DNA of 59,814 bases from Ruminococcus sp. (GTDB taxonomy: Bacteria; Bacillota; Clostridia; Oscillospirales; Ruminococcaceae): the NCBI GenBank assembly GCA_017461395.1, contig JAFTYF010000015.1, positions 1-59,814 on the forward strand, written 5' to 3'. Positions 35,469 to 44,595 of this stretch are shown here, piece by piece. Numbering within the stretch: position 1 is the first letter of the stretch; the number at the start of each line of letters is the position of its first letter. Both the position numbers and the translations under genes were made by a program. The notes below the pieces were generated by a model. The model made no database searches, was not told the DNA's origin, and worked only from the letters and a program-made list of their open reading frames with translations.

Positions 35469-37415
35469 ATGTCAAAAAAACCATTCTATATAACTACGGC
35501 TATCGCCTATGCGTCGAAAAAGCCTCATATCGGCAATACCTACGAAATAGTTTTCACTGACGCCGTTGCTCGTTTCAAGAGAATGCAGGGCTATGACGTT
35601 TTCATGCTCACCGGAACAGACGAACATGGTCTTAAAATAGAAGAACTCGCAAAGGAGGAGGGTATCTCCCCTAAAGAACACGTTGACCGTGTTGCAGCTG
35701 AAATCAAGTCTATCTGCAAGCTTATGAATATTTCCTATGACGGATTTATCAGAACTACCGATGAACAGCACGAAAAAGTCGTTCAGAAAATATTCAAGAA
35801 GCTCTATGATCAGGGCGATATCTACAAAAGCTCCTACGAAGGACTTTACTGCACTCCCTGCGAAAGCTTCTGGACAGCTTCTCAGCTTGTTGACGGCAAA
35901 TGTCCCGACTGCGGACGTGAAGTAAAGCCAGCTAACGAAGAAGCTTACTTCCTCAGACTTTCCAAATATCAGAAGTGGCTTGAAGATTATATTGAGGAGA
36001 ACCCCGACTTCATCGTTCCTGAAAGCCGCAAAAAGGAAATGCTCAACAACTTCATCAAACCCGGTCTTCAGGATCTCTGCGTTTCAAGAACTACTTTCAC
36101 ATGGAGCATTCCTGTAACTTTCGATCCTAAGCACGTTATATATGTATGGATCGACGCACTTTCAAACTATATCACCGCTATGGGCTACGATCCCGACGGC
36201 TCCTCTGAGCTTTTCAACAAGTACTGGCCATGTGACTGTCACGTTATCGGCAAAGATATCATGCGTTTCCATTCAATCTACTGGCCTATCATGCTTCACG
36301 CTCTCGGTCTTGAGATTCCCAAGAAACTCTTTGGCCACAACTGGATCCTTTTCGGCGAGGACAAGATGAGCAAGTCGAAGGGAAACGTTATATACTCCGA
36401 CGATGTTGTTGAATCATTCGGCGTTGACGGCGCAAGATACTATCTCCTCAGCGAAATGCCACTCAATTCTGACGGTTCTATCACCTATGAATCACTTATC
36501 GAGAGATATAACTCCGACCTCGCAAATACTCTCGGAAACCTCGTAAACAGAAGCGTTGCTATGGCTAAGAAATACTTCAACGGCGAAATTATGGCTCCCG
36601 CTGCTTCTGAAGATACAGACGACGAACTCAAGGCAAAAGCTGTTGAAATGCCCGTTCTTGTGGCAAAATACATGGACGAATACCGCATGGCTGACACAAT
36701 GGACGCTATCATGAGCCTTGCACGCCGTGCTAACAAGTATATCGACGAGACTGCTCCGTGGGTTCTCGCAAAGGACGAAAGCAAGAAGGAAAGACTCGGA
36801 ACTGTTCTTTACAACCTCCTCGAAGCTATCCGCTTCATCGGTGTCGCTCTTGCTCCGTTTATGCCCGAAACTTCTGAAAAGATCCTTGACGAAATCGGCG
36901 CTGAAAAGCGTGATCTCGACAGCCTTGCATCATTCGGCGGTCTTGAATCAGGCAAATCCGTAGGCGAGCCTGTTCCGCTTTTTGCAAGAATCGACGCTGA
37001 AAAGTTCATCGAAGAAGCTAACGCTAAAATGGCTGCTCAGGCTGCCGCTGCTCAGAAGGAAGAAGCCGTTAAGGAAGAAATCATCCTCGCTCCCGAAATC
37101 GCTATCGATGACTTCGCTAAAGTGGAAATCAGAGCCGCAAAGGTTATTTCATGCGAAAAGGTCAAGAAATCCAAGAAGCTCCTCTGCTTACAGGTTGACG
37201 ACGGTATGGGCGGACGTCAGGTGGTTTCCGGAATTGCTCAGTATTACGCTCCCGAAGATCTCGTCGGCAAGACAATCCAGCTTGTCGCTAATCTCAAACC
37301 CTGCAAGCTCTGCGGTGTTGACAGCTTCGGAATGATCTGTGCCGCTGATACTCCCGACGGCGTGAAGGTAATCTTCCTCGACGACAGCATCCCCGCCGGC
37401 GCTAAAATCAGATAA
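35469..37415 (+). CDS. metG: Methionyl-tRNA synthetase
   Basis: 648 residues, class I synthetase. The HIGH motif reads HIGN at residues 20-23. KMSKS lies near 299-303 (DKMSKSKGN). One zinc knuckle has four Cys (CTPC and CPDC, about 128-150). The C-terminal tRNA-binding domain of the EMAP/Trbp111 type is fused (about 540-648, DFAKVEIRAAKVISCEKVKKS), allowing dimerisation and tRNA capture. It charges both initiator and elongator tRNA-Met. GGAGAG lies upstream of the start. The stop is followed within six bases by copy C of the structured repeat. Confidence 0.97.
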   Translation: MSKKPFYITTAIAYASKKPHIGNTYEIVFTDAVARFKRMQGYDVFMLTGTDEHGLKIEELAKEEGISPKEHVDRVAAEIKSICKLMNISYDGFIRTTDEQHEKVVQKIFKKLYDQGDIYKSSYEGLYCTPCESFWTASQLVDGKCPDCGREVKPANEEAYFLRLSKYQKWLEDYIEENPDFIVPESRKKEMLNNFIKPGLQDLCVSRTTFTWSIPVTFDPKHVIYVWIDALSNYITAMGYDPDGSSELFNKYWPCDCHVIGKDIMRFHSIYWPIMLHALGLEIPKKLFGHNWILFGEDKMSKSKGNVIYSDDVVESFGVDGARYYLLSEMPLNSDGSITYESLIERYNSDLANTLGNLVNRSVAMAKKYFNGEIMAPAASEDTDDELKAKAVEMPVLVAKYMDEYRMADTMDAIMSLARRANKYIDETAPWVLAKDESKKERLGTVLYNLLEAIRFIGVALAPFMPETSEKILDEIGAEKRDLDSLASFGGLESGKSVGEPVPLFARIDAEKFIEEANAKMAAQAAAAQKEEAVKEEIILAPEIAIDDFAKVEIRAAKVISCEKVKKSKKLLCLQVDDGMGGRQVVSGIAQYYAPEDLVGKTIQLVANLKPCKLCGVDSFGMICAADTPDGVKVIFLDDSIPAGAKIR

Positions 37416-37420
37416 TTTTT

Positions 37421-37723
37421 CCACTGTTAACAGTGGTATTCTTACAGGAACTTTATATGTATTTATCGGGGGAAACCTTTCTGAGGAAAGGTTCTCCCCC
37501 GAACCCCCTTCCAAAGACTTTTAATACTAAAATTTCCGCCTGACATATCATACTTAGAAAACAAAGAGAAATTTCAAGTTTCCTCTTTGAGTATGATATG
37601 TCAGGCGGAAATTTAATACTGAAAGTTTTAGGAAAGGAGTTTGAGGAACAACCCTTTTTCAAAAGGGTTTTCCTCAATAAAAACTTGTAAAACTCCTATA
37701 AGAACATCGCCGTTAACAGCGGC
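37421..37723. repeat. Full-length structured intergenic repeat (copy C)
   Basis: It fills the gap between the convergent ends of metG and the SGNH hydrolase. It is one giant imperfect inverted repeat. Each half, read inward from its gene end, has a GTTAAC palindrome (37421-37436; 37708-37723), a TTCTTAYAGGA spacer, a hairpin (37467-37501; 37640-37677) and a CCCCTTCC-like tail. The centre is a palindrome with perfect 20-base arms (37530-37549, 37595-37614) and inner stems ATACT/AGTAT and CAAAGAG/CTCTTTG. The two halves differ at many bases, but both partners of each stem changed together. Confidence 0.88.
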
Positions 37724-37726
37724 AGA

Positions 37727-39070
37727 TTATTCCTGTGGTGCAAGAAACTCCTCCATTGAGAGTTTTCCTCCGGAAGAAATATAGGTATAATAGCTAAGGA
37801 TCTTCTGAGCATCCGAACCGGTAATTATTCCGTCCTTATCAATATCGGCAGCCGCCTTCTGTGATGACGAGAACAGCGTATCCCCATCGCTTCCGAGGAC
37901 GGTATATTCTCTGAGAGCATAGGTAGCATCCGAGCCGTTGATAATCATATTGAAATCTACATCGCCGAGCATAAAGTTTCCGGCAACCTTTTTATAGGTA
38001 TCAAGAGCAATATGAGGATAGATTATCTCGCTGTCGGCAGACGGCAGATTACAGTAAACCTTTGTCAGAAGTCCGTTATCGTCATGGAGGATTCCGATAG
38101 TATCGAGTATCTCTGCTGCAATTGCAAGATGACCTCTCTGATTGGGGTGGAAATCTCTTTCCTCGCCGGAAGCCTGTATATCCGTGAAATAATATGCATA
38201 TCCCTGTTCTATACCTTCTTTATCAGCCGAAAGCGATGTGAATTCATTCAGGATATCGGCAATCTCAACGCCCTCAATAGCAGCAAGCTTTGTTCTGTAG
38301 TCGTCAAGGATAGCCTCTAATCTCAGGCGCACCATACCTGCAGCAATCGCTTTGTTACCCGTCAGCTTCTCATCCATATACTCCGGAGATAACTGAAGCG
38401 GCTGATAAACGCTCTGGATAATTACTCTTGCATCAGGATTAAGCGACTTTATAATGCTTACAGCCTCGGTGATATTCGGAATCATCACCTTACTGATATA
38501 ATTTTCGTTATTTCCGGAATCAAAACACAAATTGGAATACAAATCCAGAAGAAGTCTGCCGAGCTTAAGCTGAGCAGCCGCACCGGTGGAAGCAAAATCC
38601 ATAACAGCATCTATACTGATGTATGTCGTAAGATCACTAATGTCGGGATTCTCGGGAATATTGTCTTTTGTGTAGCCTTCGTTGAGGAATCCGTTGTCTG
38701 CGGCAAAGGCAAGTATCTTCTTTGCTGAATACAGCATAAGATCATTTCCGCCGATAGAAATAACAACTACCTCAGAGCCGGATATGAAGTTTTTCTGCTC
38801 TTCGGAAAGATTCTTCACATCTTCGAGCAAATCGAAAGTAGTATCACCAGAAACAGCATAGTTTTCAACCTTGCAGTCGAGATAATCGCCGATTATCTGA
38901 CCGTAGTTATATTCCTTTTCAGGATCAAGACCATATCCGGAAGCAATGCTGTCGCCAAAAATTGCAACGCTGTCAATGCCAGAAGTCTCACCGACTGCGT
39001 GTGCGGGCGCAATAATCACAGCAGATATACCCATGACAGCAGAAATCAATGCAGATATAACTTTTTTCAT
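37727..39070 (-). CDS. Dockerin-bearing secreted SGNH/GDSL hydrolase
   Basis: 447 residues, secreted. Signal peptide about 1-28 (MKKVISALISAVMGISAV). SGNH blocks: I VAIFGDSIASGYG (nucleophile Ser), III ISIGGNDL, V FHPNQRGH (Asp/His region), so the triad looks complete. The last 85 residues form a dockerin with two calcium-loop repeats (GDVDFNMIINGSDAT and ADIDKDGIITGSDAQKIL). It is probably a cellulosomal carbohydrate esterase that removes acetyl or other ester groups from plant cell wall sugars. The exact substrate is open. The start at 39070 has GGAGG; an upstream codon at 39091 is not supported. Confidence 0.9.
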   Translation of the reverse strand: MKKVISALISAVMGISAVIIAPAHAVGETSGIDSVAIFGDSIASGYGLDPEKEYNYGQIIGDYLDCKVENYAVSGDTTFDLLEDVKNLSEEQKNFISGSEVVVISIGGNDLMLYSAKKILAFAADNGFLNEGYTKDNIPENPDISDLTTYISIDAVMDFASTGAAAQLKLGRLLLDLYSNLCFDSGNNENYISKVMIPNITEAVSIIKSLNPDARVIIQSVYQPLQLSPEYMDEKLTGNKAIAAGMVRLRLEAILDDYRTKLAAIEGVEIADILNEFTSLSADKEGIEQGYAYYFTDIQASGEERDFHPNQRGHLAIAAEILDTIGILHDDNGLLTKVYCNLPSADSEIIYPHIALDTYKKVAGNFMLGDVDFNMIINGSDATYALREYTVLGSDGDTLFSSSQKAAADIDKDGIITGSDAQKILSYYTYISSGGKLSMEEFLAPQE

Positions 39071-39239
39071 TTTTGTTCCTCCTTGAATCATTTACATATT
39101 CTCAATTCTATAAATCATTTTCCTTAAGCGTATTATATACTATTCTGAGCAAAATGTCAAGCAGATATTCGTTGACAAAAACCGGCAGACTATCTTCAAA
39201 AAAATATATTTTTTTACTTGCATTTATTACAAAATTCTA

Positions 39240-39268
39240 TTGACATACACATTAAAAAAGTGTATAAT
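39240..39268 (+). promoter_or_regulatory. Consensus promoter before the structured rny leader region
   Basis: TTGACA (39240-39245), 17-base spacer, TATAAT (39263-39268). It is about 340 bases before the rny start, so transcription from it must cross the structured region 39275-39541. Confidence 0.82.
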
Positions 39269-39274
39269 AATTAT

Positions 39275-39541
39275 GTTGTATTTATTTGCATAGTATTACT
39301 ATGGCAGTTTATGCGGCTTTGTTTTACATCATCCTCGGAAGGCGGCTACAGATAAACAATCGCCCTCCGCAGTATAAATATGATTCAGACAACCTCGCAG
39401 CTATACCGTTGGAATCTTTGCTTTCCGCAGTATATCTGCAACGGACGTTGAACGTCCAAACTGTTTTACAGATTTTGTACAGTACAGAATCTTAATCAAT
39501 ATATTTAAATGAATAAAATAATGCGGCATTTACCGCCTTTT
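39275..39541 (+). ncRNA. Candidate structured RNA or leader upstream of rny
   Basis: About 265 bases with a consensus promoter in front and a weak terminator-like stem at the end (GCGG with CCGC, then CTTTT, 39523-39541). Inside are a perfect odd palindrome CATAGTATTACTATG (about 39289-39303), a stem CGGA-GGCG with CGCC-TCCG (about 39336-39369), CCGTTG with CAACGG (about 39407-39442), GGACGTT-G-AACGTCC (39442-39456), and a long stem AGATTTTGTAC with GTACAGAATCT near 39470-39492. No reading frame here has a ribosome binding site. I could not match it to 6S RNA, SRP RNA, tmRNA or RNase P RNA by eye. It may be a free small RNA or an autoregulatory leader of RNase Y. Confidence 0.45.
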
Positions 39542-39603
39542 AGTAATAGGTTTATAATACAAGATTATTAAATTAATTATTAAAAAAGGAGGTAATGCAC
39601 TGT

Positions 39604-41181
39604 ATGGACTTGATTGTTGCTATTATTCTGATCATTGCGGCTCTCATTGCAGGCGCTGCTGTCGCCGGATTCATCGCATATAAAAAAGGCGTTGCAGCTG
39701 GCGTTGAAAAGCGCAAGCAACAGGCTGAATCTATCATAGGTTCTGCCGAACAACAGGCAGAACGTATCGTTGAAGACGCTAGAAAAGATGCCGACAACAA
39801 AAAGAAAAGTGCTCTTATTGAGGCAAAGGATGAAATCCATAAGCTCCGCACAGAAGCTGATAAGGAAATCAAGGATCGCAGAGCAGATTTGTCACGTCAG
39901 GAAAGACGTATGCAGCAGAAAGAAGAGAATCTCGACAAGAAAAACGACAACCTCGAAAAAAAGGAAGATATCCTCAATCAGAAGATCAAATCCGCTGATG
40001 AAAAACTCAAGGAAGCTGAGGCTATCAAAAAAGGTCAGCTCGATGTTCTTGAAAGAATCTCTGAATTCACTAAAGATCAGGCTAAGGAATACATAATCTC
40101 AAAGCTTGAAGAAGATCTCGTTCATGAAAAAGCTGTCAAGGTCGCTGCCTATGAACAGCAGATCAAGGACGAATGCCACGAAAAGGCAAGAGGCTATATC
40201 TCTCTCGCTATCGCTAAGGTGGCAGCAGAACAGGTGTCAGAAGCCGCCGTTTCCGTTGTTCCGCTCCCTAATGACGAAATGAAGGGACGTATCATCGGCC
40301 GTGAAGGCAGAAACATCAGAACTCTCGAAACACTTACCGGCGTCGATCTCATCATCGACGATACACCCGAAGCTATCACACTCTCCTGCTTCGATCAGAT
40401 CCGCCGTGAGGTCGCAAGGATCGCTCTCGAAAAGCTTATCGCTGACGGACGCATCCATCCCACACGCATCGAAGAAATGGTCGATAAGGCTCGCCGTGAG
40501 GTCGAGTACCGCATCAAACAGGAAGGTGAACGCGCCGTTATCGAAACTAACGTACATGGCGTGAACCACGAGCTTATCAAGCTTATCGGACGTCTTAAAT
40601 TCCGTACAAGCTATCGTCAGAACGTCCTCGACCACTCAATTGAAGTGGCTAAGCTCTGCGGAGTTCTCGCTTCCGAGCTTGGCGTTGATGCAAATATTGC
40701 CCGCCGTGCCGGTCTTCTCCACGATATCGGTAAGGCTCTCACTTCTGAAATCGAAGGCTCACACGTTCAGATCGGTGTTGACGTATGTAAGAAATACAAC
40801 GAAAATCCCGTTGTTATCCATGCTGTTGAAGCTCACCACAATGACGTTGAACCTAAAACAGTTATCGCCTGCATCGTTCAGGCTGCCGACGCTATCTCTG
40901 CTGCAAGACCTGCTGCAAGAAGCGAAAATTACGAAAGCTACATCAAGCGTCTTCAGAAGCTTGAAGAAATCTGCACTTCCTACGAGGGCGTTGAGAAATG
41001 CTTCGCTGTTCAGGCAGGACGTGAGGTCAGAATCATGGTTATCCCTGAAATCATTAACGATGAAAAAATGGTTCTCGTCGCAAGACAGATCTCTCAGCAG
41101 ATCGAAAACGAAATGGATTATCCCGGACAGATCAAGGTTAATCTTATTCGTGAAAGCAGAGTTACTGACTACGCTAAATAA
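39604..41181 (+). CDS. rny: Ribonuclease Y
   Basis: 525 residues. It starts mRNA decay in Firmicutes as a membrane-anchored endonuclease. The N-terminal membrane helix (about 3-25) is followed by a long Lys/Glu coiled coil (about 30-200), a KH RNA-binding domain ([15 protein letters not shown] then [12 protein letters not shown], about 220-260) and an HD domain with the catalytic His-Asp (LLHDIGKA, near 371-378). The start at 39604 is chosen because GGAGG is 11 bases upstream; the ATG at 39595 is only two bases from it. It is followed by a strong terminator. Confidence 0.95.
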   Translation: MDLIVAIILIIAALIAGAAVAGFIAYKKGVAAGVEKRKQQAESIIGSAEQQAERIVEDARKDADNKKKSALIEAKDEIHKLRTEADKEIKDRRADLSRQERRMQQKEENLDKKNDNLEKKEDILNQKIKSADEKLKEAEAIKKGQLDVLERISEFTKDQAKEYIISKLEEDLVHEKAVKVAAYEQQIKDECHEKARGYISLAIAKVAAEQVSEAAVSVVPLPNDEMKGRIIGREGRNIRTLETLTGVDLIIDDTPEAITLSCFDQIRREVARIALEKLIADGRIHPTRIEEMVDKARREVEYRIKQEGERAVIETNVHGVNHELIKLIGRLKFRTSYRQNVLDHSIEVAKLCGVLASELGVDANIARRAGLLHDIGKALTSEIEGSHVQIGVDVCKKYNENPVVIHAVEAHHNDVEPKTVIACIVQAADAISAARPAARSENYESYIKRLQKLEEICTSYEGVEKCFAVQAGREVRIMVIPEIINDEKMVLVARQISQQIENEMDYPGQIKVNLIRESRVTDYAK

Positions 41182-41192
41182 CGCTGAAAATT

Positions 41193-41220
41193 GCGGACGG
41201 TTCATTCCGTCCGCTTTTTT
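41193..41220 (+). terminator. Terminator after rny
   Basis: GCGGACGG pairs with CCGTCCGC around TTCATT, followed by six T residues. Confidence 0.92.
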
Positions 41221-41252
41221 ACAAATACGATCTTATAGAAAGGTATCAAGCT

Positions 41253-42704
41253 ATGGCTAAGAATATAATGAATACCTCGGATAAATCGAATTTTATCCTC
41301 AACATGACAGAGGAACAGTACTCAAAAGGAGCAGCCTTCGGTATTATTGCAGCCTGTCTTGCTGTATCTCTTTTCACCATCCCTCCGGAAATCACTACGG
41401 ACGCAGCCTACTCGATCTCCGCAATAGGTCTCGCTATCCCCGGCGTTTTCTGCATGATAATGGCTCTTATCGCAATTATCAGGAAATTCGTGGCAAGAAA
41501 AGCTTTGCTTCCTGCCTGCGCATTCGGAGTGATGATCGGCTGGGGAACAGTTTCAATGCTCGATTCCTACGATATCAACGTCGGATTCTACGGCTTTCCG
41601 CAGCGCGGCGAAGGACTTCTGGCTATCATCTTCTACTGCTGCTTCTTCATTACAGCAGCATCTATAAAGCGTGAAAAGGCTCTCAAGGCTGTTGTCAACG
41701 GAATCATCTCGGCTGGTCTTGTGAACTCTGTTTTCGCTATGCTCCAGATATTTACCGATAAATTTTCAAATTACAGGCACATATCAATCAACTTTAATTT
41801 CGCTGCATCCGGACTTTCTCAGTCGCCTATTTTCCTTGCAATGGTACTCAGCCTTGCTCTCATCGCAGCAGCAGTCACATTTGTTCTTGACAATTCGAAA
41901 AAGCGCCGGATATTCTGCCTGATAAGCTCATGCTTATTCACCTTCGCAATGATCTATACCTTCTCGCTCATGAGCCTTGTCGGTATCGGAATCGCTCTTA
42001 TTTTCGCAGTTTCCGCTGCAGCTATCAAAAAAGCCCATAAAAAGCCGCTCTTCTTCCTTGCAATGCCGATAGCAACAGGAGCACTCGCAGTAGTTCTCTG
42101 TTTCGCAGGACTTGCTTCCTCCTATAAGGAATACAAGCTCAACGACGGATATACTCTCTGGACCGGCGATTCATATAAAAGAGCCTCCGCCAGCGGAGAT
42201 TTCGACAGACGTGCAATTGATATCACCAACACCTTTGATGTATACTACCACCTCAACAAAAAAACTATCGACATTATCAAGGAGCACCCATCGACAGGAA
42301 CAGGTCCCGAACAGCTCGTATATCCTCAGATATACACTGTCACCTCCCCGACAGGCGCAAAGCTTGAATCTATGGCTGATATAACAAGCGTTAATCCCGG
42401 AACCTTTGACAAGGTATACAACGAATACCTCTACACCGCAGCAACAAGAGGCATCCCCTCCCTTATCGCTCTGCTGCTGATAATTATTCCCGTTCTGATT
42501 GCCGGCTTCAGGAATATGAAGGAATCCACGTCACCTGAGAATACTTCTCTGTTTTTCGTGACTCTCGGCGGTGCAGTTATCTTCCTTATCGGATGCAGCA
42601 ATATTACATTTGCACCGATTTTCTGGTCTGCTGCCGGCGCTTCATGCGTATCTTCAGAGAAAAAGGAACCCTCAGAACAACAGAGATCCGTAAGCAAAGA
42701 CTAA
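41253..42704 (+). CDS. O-antigen ligase / Wzy-like polytopic membrane protein
   Basis: 483 residues with about twelve membrane segments. A large outer loop (about 285-400) contains FGFPQR-like and HPSTGTGPEQL motifs. After it comes the Wzy_C hallmark NEYLYTAATRGIPSLIALL. These features match the O-antigen ligase/polymerase superfamily, which joins lipid-linked glycans outside the membrane. In Gram-positives such proteins polymerise or attach capsule-like or cell wall glycans. It stands alone between two terminated genes, with no glycosyltransferases nearby, so its glycan is unknown. Confidence 0.8.
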   Translation: MAKNIMNTSDKSNFILNMTEEQYSKGAAFGIIAACLAVSLFTIPPEITTDAAYSISAIGLAIPGVFCMIMALIAIIRKFVARKALLPACAFGVMIGWGTVSMLDSYDINVGFYGFPQRGEGLLAIIFYCCFFITAASIKREKALKAVVNGIISAGLVNSVFAMLQIFTDKFSNYRHISINFNFAASGLSQSPIFLAMVLSLALIAAAVTFVLDNSKKRRIFCLISSCLFTFAMIYTFSLMSLVGIGIALIFAVSAAAIKKAHKKPLFFLAMPIATGALAVVLCFAGLASSYKEYKLNDGYTLWTGDSYKRASASGDFDRRAIDITNTFDVYYHLNKKTIDIIKEHPSTGTGPEQLVYPQIYTVTSPTGAKLESMADITSVNPGTFDKVYNEYLYTAATRGIPSLIALLLIIIPVLIAGFRNMKESTSPENTSLFFVTLGGAVIFLIGCSNITFAPIFWSAAGASCVSSEKKEPSEQQRSVSKD

Positions 42705-42714
42705 CAAAAGTATC

Positions 42715-42742
42715 TTGATTTTTTCAGAAAATATGTTACAAT
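42715..42742 (+). promoter_or_regulatory. Promoter of the ferredoxin gene
   Basis: TTGATT (42715-42720), 16-base spacer, TACAAT (42737-42742), then a 48-base leader. Confidence 0.65.
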
Positions 42743-42790
42743 ATATTTAAATAAGAGCGTTGCTCTTAAATAATACGGAGGTGCATACTT

Positions 42791-42961
42791 ATGGCATACA
42801 AAATCTCAGATGATTGCATCAGCTGCGGCGCTTGCGCTGGCGAGTGTCCTGTAGGTGCTATTTCAGAGGGAGACGGAAAGTACGTTATCGACGCTGATAC
42901 TTGCGTTGACTGCGGTGCTTGTGCAGGCGTTTGCCCTGTTGCTGCTCCTGTTGCTGAATAA
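42791..42961 (+). CDS. 2[4Fe-4S] ferredoxin
   Basis: A 56-residue clostridial-type ferredoxin, soluble electron carrier for hydrogenase, pyruvate:ferredoxin oxidoreductase and similar enzymes. It has two complete cluster motifs: CISCGACAGECPVGAI near residues 9-20 and CVDCGACAGVCPVAA near residues 38-50. Each holds CxxCxxCxxxCP, so both clusters can form. GGAGG lies nine bases before the start. It is monocistronic, with its own promoter and a strong terminator. Heavy use of preferred codons suggests high expression. Confidence 0.96.
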   Translation: MAYKISDDCISCGACAGECPVGAISEGDGKYVIDADTCVDCGACAGVCPVAAPVAE

Positions 42962-42980
42962 TTCTAACAGAATCTACGGT

Positions 42981-43018
42981 AAACAGCTCTCTTTTCTGAG
43001 GGCTGTTTATTTTTTTTG
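42981..43018 (+). terminator. Terminator after the ferredoxin gene
   Basis: AAACAGCTCTC pairs with GAGGGCTGTTT (one G-T pair) around TTTTCT, followed by ATTTTTTTT. Confidence 0.92.
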
Positions 43019-43048
43019 CAAAAACTTACACCTTTTTTTCAAAAGGTA

Positions 43049-43077
43049 GTGACATTTTAATAAATATGTGTTATAAT
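43049..43077 (+). promoter_or_regulatory. Promoter of nadB-nadC
   Basis: GTGACA (43049-43054), 17-base spacer, TATAAT (43072-43077). A stem ACCTTTT/AAAAGGT lies just before it (43030-43047). I see no recognisable NAD-repressor operator. Confidence 0.75.
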
Positions 43078-43126
43078 AAAATAAGTATATATTTATACAA
43101 CTTTCATGCAAAAAGGACGTGATCAT

Positions 43127-44584
43127 ATGTCTCGTAACTATGATGTCATCATCGCCGGCTGCGGAGCCGCTGGTCTCTATGCCGCAATAAATCTTCCGTC
43201 TCACCTCAATATACTCATTCTCTGCAAGCGTGATCTTGATCTCTGCAACTCCTCTCTCGCTCAGGGCGGAATCGCAGGTGTTTATAATTCGCCGTCTGAC
43301 AGCCCTCAGTATCATCAGAACGATACTATGATCGCCGGAGGCTTCAAAAACAATGTTGAGGCTGTCCACACTCTCGTCAGTGAAGCTGCTCAGGATATCG
43401 ACCGTATTATAAACCTTGGCGTTGACTTCGATAAAAACCCCGATGGTTCTTATCACCGTACACTTGAAGGCGGTCACAGCCACCACCGTATCTTCCACCA
43501 TGCGGACTCCACCGGAAAAGAGATCGCTTCTAAGCTTCTTGCCTACGTTCAGACTCTCGATAACGTGGAAATTATGGAAAACACTTTTATGTGCGACGTG
43601 AAAAAAACTTCCACAGGATATTCAGCTTTCCTGAAAATGCCCGATAATTCATATGAAACCTGCAGCTGCCATTTTATGATCCTTGCTACCGGAGGCATCG
43701 GCAGAGTTTATAAATATACCACAAATTCAGCTATCGCTACTGGCGACGGTATTACATTTGCCTACGAAATGGGCGCAAAAATCAGAAATCTCAGCTACGT
43801 CCAGTTCCACCCGACTGCCTTCAACAACAAAGAAACCCGTGAATGTTTCCTAATCTCTGAAGCTGTCCGCGGTGAAGGAGCATATCTCCTAAACTGCAAT
43901 AAAGAACGCTTCATGCACAATTACGATAAGCGTCTTGAACTTGCACCGAGAGATGTTGTTTCACACTCTATCATTCTGGAAGCAAGAAAACAGAATTCCA
44001 CCGAGTTTTTCCTTGATATAAGCTACAAGGACAGCGATTTTCTCAAAAAACGCTTCCCTATGATATATAAGAATCTTATGGAACAGGGATATGACCTCAC
44101 AAAGGAGCCTATCCCGATATATCCATGTCAGCACTATCTTATGGGCGGCATAGACGTTGATATGAACTCTGAAACAACTCTCCCCAACCTCTTTGCCTGC
44201 GGAGAATGCTCTCATACAGGCGTTCACGGCAGCAACAGACTTGCCAGCAACTCACTTCTTGAAGCTCTTGTATTCTCACGCCATGCCGCTGATACTATCG
44301 CTTCACGTCTTGATTCAACTCCCGACAGCTTTGAAGAAGCTGAATTTGACGCTCACATCGGAAACAGCCGTATTCCTAAGGGTTATCGCACAGAAACAAG
44401 AAATATTATGCAGCAGGCTCACTTTGTAATTCCAGACAAAAAGGCAGCCTCAGAAGGTCTTAAACGCATTGAGGAAATGCGCAGGGATCTGCTTACCGGA
44501 AATTATCTCGTAGACGCAGATTATGTTCTTGCAAAATCAATCGTTACCGTTGCCGAAATAATCCTCAGAGAAGTAACACAATAA
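43127..44584 (+). CDS. nadB: L-aspartate oxidase
   Basis: 485 residues. The flavoenzyme oxidises L-aspartate to iminoaspartate, the first step of de novo NAD synthesis. The FAD dinucleotide fold is GCGAAGLYAAI near the N-terminus. The SLAQGGIAG loop, the catalytic region HHRIFHHADSTGKEI, and GGEC-like FACGECSHTGVHGSNRLASNSLLEAL are conserved. The start at 43127 gives MSRNYDVIIAG, with AAAGGA upstream; the longer in-frame codon at 43106 precedes the RBS. nadC follows after 11 bases. nadA (quinolinate synthase) is not in the window, although nadABC are usually together. Confidence 0.95.
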   Translation: MSRNYDVIIAGCGAAGLYAAINLPSHLNILILCKRDLDLCNSSLAQGGIAGVYNSPSDSPQYHQNDTMIAGGFKNNVEAVHTLVSEAAQDIDRIINLGVDFDKNPDGSYHRTLEGGHSHHRIFHHADSTGKEIASKLLAYVQTLDNVEIMENTFMCDVKKTSTGYSAFLKMPDNSYETCSCHFMILATGGIGRVYKYTTNSAIATGDGITFAYEMGAKIRNLSYVQFHPTAFNNKETRECFLISEAVRGEGAYLLNCNKERFMHNYDKRLELAPRDVVSHSIILEARKQNSTEFFLDISYKDSDFLKKRFPMIYKNLMEQGYDLTKEPIPIYPCQHYLMGGIDVDMNSETTLPNLFACGECSHTGVHGSNRLASNSLLEALVFSRHAADTIASRLDSTPDSFEEAEFDAHIGNSRIPKGYRTETRNIMQQAHFVIPDKKAASEGLKRIEEMRRDLLTGNYLVDADYVLAKSIVTVAEIILREVTQ

Positions 44585-44595
44585 AGGAGATCACT

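Noticed and set aside
37421-37723. Classic transposable element with target-site duplication
   Set aside because: No clear direct duplication flanks the copies and no transposase-like terminal motif is visible; a MITE origin remains possible but is not supported.
39286-39495. A 69-codon open frame in the rny leader region
   Set aside because: No ribosome binding site, overlaps strong palindromes, and the protein has no normal composition; the region is better read as RNA structure.
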